From Oscarella lobularis (taxonomy: Eukaryota > Porifera > Homoscleromorpha > Homosclerophorida > Oscarellidae): a stretch of 64,000 bases of DNA. Positions within the stretch are counted from its first letter, which is position 1; the number at the start of each line of letters is the position of its first letter. Of the stretch, positions 1 through 14,900 are shown piece after piece. The position numbers and the translations under genes are program-made. The notes beneath the pieces were generated by a model that saw nothing but the letters and a program-made list of their open reading frames with translations, did no database searches and had not been told where the DNA came from. Location: the NCBI RefSeq assembly GCF_947507565.1, contig NC_089184.1, positions 806,001-870,000 on the forward strand. Reading direction: 5' to 3'.

Positions 1-83
1 GGTAATTTGACTTGTATGTACGGTAGCAATAACGCAATGAAGCTATTCCTTTGCTTAGATTTTGTATCGTCTTGTACTTTTAG

Positions 84-662
84 CAAGGGAAGCACTCAAG
101 GCGTTCATCATAGACGACGTATCTACTGGCAGTTTTAGTTTGAAGGTACCTCGTTTCTTTGACTTTTTACCATCAATTGATTCTGTCTCTATTGCTATCT
201 TGCAGCAAATTTTCAGGCCATCTCTAGATGATTTTGACGTCATTATTCGACTGAAACCAAGCCACCTTCCTCGTCTTCTCGAGGCTAAAGGGCATCATAA
301 GCAAAAGCATCAAAAATCTCGCCCTATCAAAAGTGACACTCTCCCTGTTTTCGATTTCAATCCGGCTGTAGAATATCTCACTGATCTGGAGGTAAAACCC
401 TTCGGTATTGAGAATCAGCTGTCATCGCGCATTCTAGGATGCCTATGGTGACGTGGCCATGTTTTTCCATGATCTCTACGGGGGTGCACTCATCGCAGTC
501 GTATGGAAACCGACAGCAGTCGAGCCTCAGGCCTTCAAGGCAAGAAAAGCGTCATCAGCCCAAAAGTACTGACTCGTTCTTATAGATTGGCAGCGTCGTC
601 AGTTTGATGCCACAAGCAAAAGGGAAAAAAGAGAAACTAAAGGTAGGACTGTCCAATAAATA
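84..662 (+). CDS. NOL6: NOL6 (Nrap) 3' end, partial
   Basis: This is the C-terminal part of nucleolar protein 6 (Nrap family), a component of the small-subunit processome in pre-rRNA processing. Visible exons are 84-145, 206-391 and 438 onward, and the gene begins upstream of the window. The motif FRPSLDDFDVIIRLKP, then FNPAVEYLTDL, then DAYGDVAMFFHDLYGGALIA followed by VVWKP, matches the family's C-terminal block in order. Introns 146-205 and 392-437 are GT-AG. The end is ambiguous. Reading straight on gives a stop at 570-572. A GC-AG intron (540-585, donor AG/GCAAG) gives the longer tail ending at 660-662, and that tail better matches the family (VVSLMP resembling the VxVP segment). I annotate the longer form. 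The gene converges on LSM6, 221 bp away. Confidence 0.75.
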
Positions 663-883
663 GACGAGACTAATAGAAAAAATGGGCCCAGGCCATCACT
701 CCGGGAAAGACAAAGATGATTATCAACAAAAAAGCAATCATTGAAGACTTCAAAAGATTGGGTGAGGATCTAGTCGACTCAATTGAAATACAGAAATCTT
801 GAAACTTAATTATCAATATCAAAGACTCTTCTACAGACAAGCTCGCACACACAAAAGCAACTTGGCAATACTCTACTGTCTCT

Positions 884-1280
884 TTATGATCGCTTCTGAG
901 CGCTGATGTACAACACTGGCGAAAAGAGACCATCAACTACGCCGAAGACGCGCGCGCGAGTGTCGTTACCGTTATTTCCTCGGATAAAGGCGTCCCCGTA
1001 CTTCTGCTTCAACTGGAAAGGGACAAAATCGCGATTTTTGCGATGTTTGGACGTCTCGGTTACCTGCCCGTTTACATATTCCTCGGTTTGCTCCAGTGCT
1101 ATGTTCATGTAGCCGTCGAGGCAGGTGAGAACTCCTTCGCGATGAATGCAATCGGGGAGCGTCCCGAAACCGCGTTATTGGGAGCTTACCTCTGTAATCG
1201 ACGCCAGAATTTAGTTTGACTACGACGGGTCGTCCTATTATTTGCTTTAGAAAGTCACTAGGATTTTGTTTTTTGCTCAT
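884..1280 (-). CDS. LSM6: U6 snRNA-associated Sm-like protein LSm6
   Basis: LSm6 is a subunit of the heteroheptameric LSm1-7 (mRNA decapping) and LSm2-8 (U6 snRNA) rings. Exons on the minus strand are 1190-1280, 1064-1134, 970-1012 and 884-915, which sum to 78 codons plus stop; the human protein has 80 residues. The Sm1 fold reads SDFLKQIIGRPVVVKLNSGV then DYRG, and the Sm2 part reads YGDAFIRGNN followed by VLYISAQKR, close to identical with animal LSm6. Introns are 51-55 bp. The start ATG at 1278-1280 lies 79 bp downstream of the SUB1 stop on the same strand, so the SUB1 3' UTR and the LSM6 promoter must share this space. Confidence 0.96.
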
Positions 1281-1359
1281 TTTTCGAAAACGTGCAGAAA
1301 TTATACGGGAAGCTTGGGTCCTTAGTTTACTCCTTAGCGCGCTACAGCAACTCGAAAAG

Positions 1360-1894
1360 TCAAAAATTTTCCAAAGCCGTGTCAATCTTTGGAATTAATT
1401 TCTTTAAAGTCTCGTATTGATCCAGAGTGAGACACACACCTGAAAACCAATACACTAATATAAACTAATCACAAATATTTCTCATTTACCTTTTCTGCCT
1501 GGTTTCAGGCTTCCGTCATCTGCTGTATAGAACTCCCGAATGTCAACGCGAGCCTGTCCTCTAAACTCGCTCACACTCACGAACCGCTTATTTCCAAGCT
1601 AAAATTAACTTATTAATTAATTAATTAATTTTTTATTTAGGTTTGAATATTACCGAAAACCTTCCTTCTTCCTCTTCCTCTTCCTCTTCTTCTACGTGTT
1701 TCTTTTTCTTCTCTTTTTTAGGCTTCTTTTCAACGCGACTTTTCTTCGCCTTGCTCTCGCTTTTCCCGCCTGCGTTTCCTCCCTGGAAACACGCTGTCTA
1801 AAATGCGCTGACTGCACGTGCTGTTCACCTCGTCGTCGTCGTCGTCTGAAGAGGATAAGACGTACTTGGCGCTCTTTGGAGCTTTCTGAGACAT
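1360..1894 (-). CDS. SUB1: Transcriptional coactivator p15/PC4 (SUB1)
   Basis: PC4 is a single-stranded-DNA-binding coactivator of RNA polymerase II. Exons on the minus strand are 1829-1894, 1654-1782, 1490-1598 and 1360-1439, giving 127 aa, the same length as human PC4. The N-terminus has a Ser-rich then acidic stretch (SSSDDDDDE), followed by Lys-rich sequence and a run of nine Glu. The C-terminal PC4 fold reads KRFVSVSEFRGQARVDIREF then SLKPGRKG and LTLDQYETLKKL. Introns are 46-55 bp, and the second contains a TTAATTAA microsatellite. An upstream in-frame ATG at 1924 would add ten residues; I prefer 1894. The gene is head-to-head with ZFR. Confidence 0.95.
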
Positions 1895-2357
1895 TTCCCT
1901 CGCTCGGTCGAGTGACGAAATCAACGCGCGCGCTAACTAAAAGAAGTCTGTGTTCGTTTGCCAGGCTCAGGCCGCTCGGCGAATTTCTCGTTGACATGAC
2001 AAGTGCGACAGTTCATCTATTATGTGTCTAGTATCGTTAGACGGTTTCTCGCACCGTAGGAGGAAATCAAAGAGAACTCGCTCGTCAGAAAAACCAAAAG
2101 AAAGCCTCTGGAAAGACGTCCGCCGATCACGGCGGAAATAAAGGGCTTTCGCTGACCGAACGCAAGCAGAGGTGAGGCAACGGGGCACGTAGTGGCACCC
2201 GTAACAGTCAATCTATTTAGGGACGCGGAAAAGTTGCGGGATAAACAAAAACTCGCCGACGAAAAGAAGTCAGGAAGCGGGAAAAAATAGCGATTCAGGA
2301 CATTTTTTTCTTGTTTTTTGTCCGGGACTCTTATGCATAGCGTACTGGTGATCCAAA
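1895..2357. promoter_or_regulatory. Intergenic region between divergent SUB1 and ZFR
   Basis: This 463 bp stretch separates the SUB1 start (minus) from the ZFR start (plus), so it must carry both promoters. I see no TATA box and no conserved ORF; open frames here are low-complexity Arg/Ser reading of CG-rich DNA. A bidirectional promoter is inferred from gene orientation only. Confidence 0.4.
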
Positions 2358-7043
<4,686 letters not shown>

Positions 7044-7072
7044 ACAATATCTTACATACTATATGGAGGAGC

Positions 7073-9241
7073 TCAAGTCACAAGAGAAGCCGCCTTGCTG
7101 TCTTTTCTTACAAAAAACGGTAATAGTTCTGTTGGTGCTTTATAATGGATTTCTTTCTGTCCTTCAAAAGGCGTTGTCCCATCGTTTCCATCAATCCACG
7201 TTCCCGCCGGCAGATACAGCGTCCGAATGGTCTCCTTGGGCCGAATTACCGGCGCAACGAGAACGTCATCGCCCAATAGAAATTGATCATTGACTAATTG
7301 GGCTTGCGGATCCGTCGGCGCTATCCACCAAAGCGGCCGAACGATAGGATAACCCGTCAAAGCGCTCTCTTTTGCCAAATCGACAATATACGAACCAAAG
7401 CGTTCGTGTAATTGCACCGCCTTGCGAACCGGATCCAAAACGGAAGAATCCAGACACCGCGAGTTCCACGGCGCGAGCGAGAACTGCATCGCCGGCATTA
7501 GCGCCGTCGCTTGAGCCCAACGCACGAAGAGCTCGTCGTAACCCGACGGGCAAACGGTCTTACGAAAGTCGTCCGGATCGTACGCATTACCGCCAATCAT
7601 ATCCGGAAGAACGAACGGATAGCCCATAACGCTTAGGGTGAGCACGGAAACGACGAGCGCGTGGAGCCCGTTATCGAGATCCCATCTCGAGTCCTTATCC
7701 ATCACGCGAACGAGAAGGGGCAGATGCTGCGTGAAATAGCCGACGCGCACCTCGGCGAGCGGCGCAAAACGAGCCGCCACGTCGGCGTACATTGCGGAAT
7801 ATTCGCCCGGGTTGCCGACCATCTGATCGAATGAGAACACGTCCGGTAAGAAGGAGACTTCGGCGCCGTCAAATTTGAACGAGTCGACGCCATAGTGAGA
7901 CCGCATTTTTTCCAGCCGTTCAATGAACCAAGCTGCTGCTTCCGGGTTGGTGACGTCGAGGACGGCGGCGGCAGACGACTGGCTATTCCACCAGGACACC
8001 AAACCGACCGTCTCTCGCGATCCCTTTACCCAGTATTGGCTCTCCAAGCCCTCCTTGAACGCCTGTGAATCGACATTAGCGAATGGGTGTACCCACGTTG
8101 TCACGTTGAATCCCTTCGAATGAAGCGTCTCGATCATACGAGAAGCGTTCGGAAATTTCGCTGAATCAAAATCGAAATCGCCGTAATGTGACGAGTACCC
8201 GTCGTCGATTTCGATATTGCTGAAGCTGAAGTTATAACGAATAATATCATCGGCGAATTGCAACACGTTCGTTTCATTGACATTCGATTTGTACTCGGCC
8301 CACGTGGACCAGATGGGCCGCTCGAATAGACTTTGATCTGGCGTTCCAGTAGGACGCTCGAAAAACGTCTCCACGACCAAATCATACAAAGCTCGCAGAT
8401 CATCGTGAACGCAGAGCATGTAACTCAACTCCAGTATCCCTTCATAATTCGGATAGGCCAAGGGATCCAACCGCGCTTCCAATCGCATCGACCCGCCGTC
8501 AAATCCGACGAAGAGCGGCACAGTACGATTCACTGCAATAACCACACCTACGCTGCTCAACCATATAGGCTGTAATACGGATCCGTAAGCGCTCGGATTC
8601 GAATAGAGATCCCCCGAAGTAAATGCCCCCGCGGGACGAGAAGCGTTCGTTTCTAGCGGCCACGCGGGTTTATGCGTTTCCGCGCCGCCGTACCAGTTCG
8701 CCTCCGACAGGTCGTACGAGTCCGCGAGCGACGTCGTTTCGCGCGTCGTCGCCGTCCAATGAACGCGAAAGCACGCCGCGCGTGCGTCGCTCATGTTTAC
8801 GCGATCGACGACGAGATTCGCTTCTCCCGTCCACGTCGCGTTGCGCCGATCGGACGCGTCGTCGACGATCGGGTCGTTTGTTCGCAGATCGCGACCGATG
8901 CGACCGCGCAGCACGATCGCGCCGTTGTGCGAGACGACGAGACGTCGCGCGAGTTCGTCGATTTTCAGACGCGAATCGCCGGCGCCGTCGACGTTGCCGT
9001 CGTCGTCACGCGGTTCTAAAGTGTATGCGCAGATGACGGCGACGATGGCAACGATGCCGAGAACGGTGACGGCGGCGATTAGACAACGTTTCGATGGCGC
9101 GGGTTTTTTGGGGGGCCCTGGTGCCTCGTCGACTGCAGGTTCGTCTTTCTTTTTGACATTTTTGACATTCGTTTTAGCGTCGTCTTCTTTTGGGTCCTCG
9201 TTTTCCTTCGATATGAGCGCTTCGTCGTCTCCCGATTCCAT
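7073..9241 (-). CDS. Family GH31 glycosidase, MYORG-like, type II membrane protein
   Basis: Single-exon gene of 722 aa. An acidic/Lys-rich cytoplasmic N-terminus is followed by one membrane segment (about residues 53-73, LIAAVTVLGIVAIVAVICAY), then a luminal GH31 catalytic domain. The (beta/alpha)8 signatures are present: IDDGYSSHYGDFDFD and GFNVTTWVHPF, the nucleophile region FKFDGAE, and the acid/base region SRWDLDNG. Architecture and these motifs match MYORG (myogenesis-regulating glycosidase, an alpha-galactosidase of the secretory pathway). Several NxS/T sequons fit a luminal protein. The coding region has no intron while nearly all neighbours do, and the human homologue also has a single coding exon. 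The stop codon lies 29 bp from the ZFR stop in convergent orientation. Substrate is inferred only. Confidence 0.88.
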   Translation of the reverse strand: MESGDDEALISKENEDPKEDDAKTNVKNVKKKDEPAVDEAPGPPKKPAPSKRCLIAAVTVLGIVAIVAVICAYTLEPRDDDGNVDGAGDSRLKIDELARRLVVSHNGAIVLRGRIGRDLRTNDPIVDDASDRRNATWTGEANLVVDRVNMSDARAACFRVHWTATTRETTSLADSYDLSEANWYGGAETHKPAWPLETNASRPAGAFTSGDLYSNPSAYGSVLQPIWLSSVGVVIAVNRTVPLFVGFDGGSMRLEARLDPLAYPNYEGILELSYMLCVHDDLRALYDLVVETFFERPTGTPDQSLFERPIWSTWAEYKSNVNETNVLQFADDIIRYNFSFSNIEIDDGYSSHYGDFDFDSAKFPNASRMIETLHSKGFNVTTWVHPFANVDSQAFKEGLESQYWVKGSRETVGLVSWWNSQSSAAAVLDVTNPEAAAWFIERLEKMRSHYGVDSFKFDGAEVSFLPDVFSFDQMVGNPGEYSAMYADVAARFAPLAEVRVGYFTQHLPLLVRVMDKDSRWDLDNGLHALVVSVLTLSVMGYPFVLPDMIGGNAYDPDDFRKTVCPSGYDELFVRWAQATALMPAMQFSLAPWNSRCLDSSVLDPVRKAVQLHERFGSYIVDLAKESALTGYPIVRPLWWIAPTDPQAQLVNDQFLLGDDVLVAPVIRPKETIRTLYLPAGTWIDGNDGTTPFEGQKEIHYKAPTELLPFFVRKDSKAASLVT

Positions 9242-10044
9242 CGTAGTCGAGGGCGTGGTTACTCACGCGACCGAGCACATGTCGCTGTACCTTGATTGAC
9301 TGATTGCCGCTTTGACCATCGGGCCATCGCAAATTCTTTTCTATTCCAGTCTTTTTTGCTCCCTCTGAGAACCGCGATTTAGCATTTTGTTCCGACTGGC
9401 GCGCGCTCCCAGAAACCGGATTCTCTGAATGGGCTCTTGAGCCATTTGCTTCTAAGGCTGCGGTTGCCATATCTGATTACTGATGACTGCCCCCTAAGAG
9501 ATACTGCAAGGCAAAGACCCCACGTAAACGGATAAGAACGAACCGCGGAAGTGCACCGTCTCGCTCTCCCCGGACAACCGACTTTCTAGACTCGTACATT
9601 CACACGCGGAATTGACCGCCTCCCCGCGTCGAACCCAACCCAGCCCCCCTGGCACGTAAATACAATAAACCGGATGTGTAATCGTCATGTGACATTGATT
9701 CCATTCTCCTGACGCGACGTGTGACAGAGAAAGGAGAAGTGGGCGGGCTTACGAGCCATTATAAATGGGATTGGGCTCATTGAGACGACTCGTTCATTTT
9801 CTCGACGTTGGTGGCGCCGGAGTGGTGCGCTTGATTGAGTCAGCACTTGTTGGTCCACTGGATTAAGGGCCGAACGATAGGACCAAACGATAACGCCCTG
9901 CCTATTGGAGACGCCGCGTCACTTGGACTCCAGCTGGCCTCTGTGGCTTTCGTCCCAATTCATTTACCTTTAAAGAACTCGTTGTCGTGACCGAGCACAA
10001 TCATTCGCCGTTCGGCAGCGTTCCTCGATCCCTAGCTCCGCGCT
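9242..10044. promoter_or_regulatory. Divergent promoter region, GH31 gene / Ras-like gene
   Basis: This 803 bp region has no supported gene. It holds a GC-box-like GGGCGGGC (9741-9748) followed by a TATAAAT (9760-9766), oriented toward the plus-strand Ras-like gene whose ATG is at 10045. The spacing is compatible with a TATA-driven start near 9790. These are visual motif calls only. Confidence 0.4.
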
Positions 10045-11366
10045 ATGATGACCGAAGTGCATCGACTAGCAATGGATCAGTCGTTCCATCATCATCATCA
10101 TCACCACCACCATCACCATCATCACCATCCCCACAAGCGATTGGGAAGCGACGTTTCGAGCGGAGGAAAACGCGTACCGACTCGCACCTGCAAGGTCATG
10201 ATTCTCGGCGCCGCCGACGTTGGGAAGTCCGGTAAGCGTACACGCGCACGCGATCGCGAGAGAGCGCTAGAGAGAGATCGAGAGGCGAAACACAAACCGT
10301 AGCTATGGGTTGCTGTTAACATTTACGACGTCTGAGCCTTCTTATATAAACGAACGCTTTGCCCTTTGATACCTCGATCGAGACGGTCACTTCCTCGTAT
10401 AATAGCTCCGCGCCATGGAGTCTAACTGGATTTTCGTTTCTGTTTTGCAGCGCTCGTCGTCAGGTACATAACGAAGCGCTTTCTTCACGAGTACGATTCC
10501 GCAGGTTAGTCGAGTCATCTGCCGTTTCCTTTTTCGAGTAAACAGTCGTAGTTATGTCCCGCTTGAATATTCATTCTCGGTCGTGCGTGTACGTCGCGAC
10601 GACGTGCCCGCAGGCGCGCGCGAATCAAGTCCACTTAGCGTTCCACTCTATCCATGAATTCTACAAACGGGTTGTTTATCTTCTGTAGAAAATGTCTACA
10701 TCAAGGAGGCGATGCTCGGAGGCCAGCGATGCGAACTGAAAATCCTCGACACGTCAACGAATACGGTACGTAAGAGAGACGGAAGGAGAGCGCCGCAGGG
10801 CGCCAAATTTGTCATCTTCTAACCGCGCGCTCCTTTCATAGACCGACACGACAATGTATGACATCTGGAGCACGTGGTCGGACTGTTTCGTTCTCGTCTA
10901 CAGCATCACCGATCCGGAGAGCCTTCGTCACGTCATCGAAGCTAAACGCGACATCGATCATCGGCGTCGCTTCAATCCTGCCTACTTTATTCTCGTCGGT
11001 AATAAATGCGATCTTCTCCAACAGCGACGCGTCACCGAGCGCGAGGGTCGCGCGACGGCGGACGCGCTCGGCTGCGCCGCCTTTTACGAAGTATCGGCGC
11101 GCGACAACGTCAGCGTTCAGACGGCGTTCGAAAATTCGCTCAATTCTCCCGATTCGAAACGGCTCAGCTATCGTCGAAATAGCGTAATCGGCGCCGCCAC
11201 TCCGGCGCCGGTGGCGCCCACTCCCGAAAAAAAGAAATACTTTTGGAGTCGATCGAAAAAATCGGCGTCCAAAGGACGATCCGTCGAGGCGCCCTCGCCG
11301 ACGATTCGCGATCCGCTCGCGCTTCGATCGATCACTGCGATGCGCCGATCGTCCATTCCTTGGTGA
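10045..11366 (+). CDS. Divergent Ras-superfamily protein with N-terminal polyhistidine run
   Basis: Exons are 10045-10231, 10451-10504, 10689-10765 and 10842-11366, encoding 280 aa in frame. The N-terminus contains 14 consecutive His encoded by mixed CAT/CAC. The P-loop is GAADVGKS, G4 is NKCDL and G5 is SARDN, so the fold is Ras-like. The switches are degenerate: the effector segment reads EYDSAENVY (no Thr at the Ras Thr35 position), and the G3 box reads LDTSTNT instead of DTAGQE, losing both the invariant Gly and the catalytic Gln. The basic C-terminal extension ends in SIPW, with no CAAX prenylation box. This resembles RGK/RERG-like Ras relatives that do not cycle normally. A pseudo-GTPase or constitutively bound state is inferred; the exact subfamily is not recognised. 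Confidence 0.8.
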
Positions 11367-11927
11367 ATTATAGCGTTCAAGTTGAAGATAAGCCGTAGTT
11401 TTTTAGTAGGAACTAACTATTTATGAAAATAATTATCTGACGAAGAGGCGCCGTGTTCATTTGCTCTATCTCTTTTTTTTGTAATTGCATGCTGCTAACG
11501 TTCTGATCTACACTATTTGGTATGAGAACAATGGCTGCAGATTGACCTTGTGGCCATGTTGTCGATTCTCGTATATTGAGTTATCTCGTCTCTGTCGGTC
11601 ACGTGTTAGGGACGCTGTCACGCGCGCGCGCTTTCTCAATTAGCAAAGAAGACTGTCAGGGCCGCCAAAGCTATTACTGCCCATTAAGAGAGGAGTTCCA
11701 TCTTGTATTTGCATGCATATTAAGTGTTTCTCTGAACGCTGTGTGACTTCAAGTTTTTCATTAGCATTAATTAGTAGGGAATGCACGAAGGCGGAAATTC
11801 TGCAGAGTTTTTGAAAATTCTTTGTCTCCAACTCGAGACCACCTGCGTCTTTCGTTGGAAAGAAAACAGTCTTCTCCTATCCGGGGAAAGCGTCTCCCTT
11901 CAGTTGATTTCAACTCACATAGAAAAA
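11367..11927. other. Intergenic region upstream of INTS3
   Basis: About 560 bp without a supported ORF between the Ras-like gene and INTS3, both on the plus strand. It holds an octamer-like ATTTGCAT at 11707-11714, directly abutting a GCATAT. Nothing else is recognised. Confidence 0.4.
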
Positions 11928-14900
11928 ATGGGCGATTCCGTCGAATGTCGCCTATTCGAACGTACGAAACTAGATCCACCCGACGAAATAGAGGAGGTGA
12001 CTCGAAAAAAGCTCACAGCGCACTCGCGTACCCCCTCGAAGCTCTCAAACGTGCAGAAATGGCGAGCGTGCCACAACGCCGTCCTCAAACTCATAGCCGG
12101 AGCGTCCGAACAGGAAGCCCACGACATTCTAAGCGCAAAGGCAAGCAATCGAACGTCAGGGAAGGACTCCAATTCACTTTCGGGGCCCCCTTAGGTTTGC
12201 CGAAGCGTGCAGGAACACGAGGAAGTGTCCGTGGGCCTCTTGAACATAATTTTGACTAATCCTGGCGCCGCTCGTACGGTAAGAGAAGACGAGGTCGAAT
12301 CCGGGATTTTCGCATTTTTGACGTCACATTTTTAGCGGTACAGCGATTTGGCTTTTGTTACTCGCGATGGACTCGGTTTGGTTGTAAATTGCCTCGAGTT
12401 CATCGTCATGGAGAAGTTTAGACGCATGAGGGAAATGACTAAGCAGCAGGTGGTGGGGGGGAGGGGGGGAGAGGGGGATTGGCTTGGACTCAAGCTCGTT
12501 CTAACCGTCCCTATCAGATTCTGTGGATCGTAAACGAAATGGTTAGAAATAGGTTTGCTGGCGTTGAGAGGGTCTGCATTGCCTTATTGAAGCAGATCGA
12601 AGGTTCAATAGTTAATGCCAATATTGAACCACCTATTTCAATATTATAAGGGGGTAACACGATGCCTGGGAACGTGCGACTTGCTGACAGCGTACTCCGA
12701 GTATTTAGGGATAATAGGTAGACGTCTAGACGGGAGAGCCGATTTCCTTGCTTTGATTCTTTCTTCTCTTGCGAGGGAGTGGCTCGAGAGTTTGCCCAGA
12801 ATTGTCTGTTTCGCTGTCTACACGTACCTGAGACTCATACAAGACCACAGTTCTCCCGCGTTGACGTCGCTTCGCAATGCAGAAGTCGATTTCTGCATAG
12901 CGTGTCTGAGAACGCAAGTAGGGGGGCTGAAGATGAGAAAACGTAGTGTCTTCTCATAACGGTCAGCTCTTAGTTCATGGACTGCGCAGCTATTGGCAGA
13001 GACCTCGTTCGTCTCTTACAGACAATAGCTAGGTCAGTACTGATCGATCACCGTATGCAGTACTTAATTAATCAGTGGGCTATCTAGGATTCCGGAGTTT
13101 GCTGCCTTATGGAAAGACATACTGCAAAATCCCACCTCGCTGAGTCCTCACTTCTCAGGTTCTAGCATAGCATATTGGAGCGTTTCTTTTTTTAAAATTT
13201 TTTCTTTAATTATTAAGGCGTTCTCCAACTTCTTACCGTTCGCACGTCGAGGCACTACATTGCTAGTCGTCTGACGTCTGATATGGAAGCGAAGTTGAAT
13301 TTTTTAGCAATGCAGGTCAAATTTGGCCATCAGAAACGATACCAGGATTGGTTTCAGAGAGACGTGCGTAATGGCCTTGAAAGCGATTACGTCATCTGTA
13401 TATATACGTAAAATGGTATTTTAGTATTTACTAACGCCTGAAAGCCAATCTCTCATCAGCGACTTCATTCGATACATTTGCTGTATAATTCATCCGTCGA
13501 ACGAAATTCTTTCGTCGGACGTCGTGCAACGGTGGGCCATCATAGGATGGCTTCTAACGAAATGCCAGGTAACGAACGCTATAATGACTTCCCATGCCGC
13601 ATCTTTTTCCTTCTAGTCCAACGTTGCCGCGTGCAATGCTAAGCTGGCTCTCTTCTACGATTGGTTTTTCTACAATCCCGAGCACGAGAGCATAATGTGT
13701 ATAGGTGAGAAAGGGTTGATCTGAAGAGAATAGGAATTATTTCCCCTTCAGAACCCGCCATTCTAATAATGAGCTATTCCGTTAACACGCATCCCAATAT
13801 CACGGCAACCTTGATCGACTTCCTAGTCAGAGTAAAATTCTTAGACACACTCGCCTCTATAACGCAGATGAGTTATTTCTCCAGATGATACCGGCTTTTG
13901 GTGAAGGCCTAGAAGAGTACGTCTCCCATGGCGTAAACAACGCTATTCGCGATATATTAGAAAAACGCGTCGTAGGGTAGGAAAGCACTCTCTGCCTCCG
14001 TCCCATCTCCCCGTAAACTACGTCGATTCAGGTCGATTGACCAACTTATTTCCAGTCCCCGTCTCGACAGCGTGCTGACGGGATCGTTTCAGCGCGCTGT
14101 TCAGCGCGCGCTCGATCACTTTCAAAATCCCGAGCCGTTTCGTGACGGCGACGATGACGTCGTTGTTATCGAGGACGAAGAGGTGGGCGGCGGCGGCGGA
14201 GTCGATTCTGGCGTTTTTCCGTCGTCTATTGACGATGAAAGCGAAAGAATGGAGAAGCCGGTAAAGGGAGTGGAATTGGGGGAGGTGGAGATCGTGGAAG
14301 AGGAAGAAGACGCGGAGGAGAAAGAGAAAACGGGAGAGGACGAAGCGGAAATTGATCTTGGGGAAGAATTGCGTCGTCTACCGGACAGATGGGTTCGAAA
14401 AATAGAAGCCCTAAAGAGGGATAGGTAAAGTCCCCTTAGAAACAAACCATGGGGCGTTTAGCAATATAGAGCAATTTTGACGTCATTATTTTTGTAATAG
14501 TCTGGATGTGAGACGAAAAGCGGTCGACGAATTGATGGAGTCAGTTGTTCGCGAGATCGACGTACGTTCAAGTCAATTGAACGCCCTTGCAAAATGCATG
14601 GCAATCCGGCTGAAATCCGACTTCGATGACGCCTGCGAAATCGAAGGGTAACTGAACTCTGATAAAAAAGTCGTGTTCTATTGCGATCTTGTTTTCCAGG
14701 GAAATGTCAGATGTTGGCAGATCTCTACCCTTCTCCCTATTTCGGTGCATCCGTCTCTCCTTTCCCTTATTTATTATTTACATAGGGTTTTCTAGCCATG
14801 CGGATCCAGCGAGACCGTCGAACGTCTATCGTCGAGTCGTCGCCTTTCTGCCGCGTCTCTTCAACCACGAGAATCGTCTCGGCTACACGCTGCTCTACTA

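Noticed and set aside
8623-9299. Long plus-strand Arg-rich ORFs antisense to the GH31 gene
   Set aside because: They are frame shadows of the GC-rich first third of the GH31 coding exon; low-complexity Arg/Ser composition, no domains and no splice logic.
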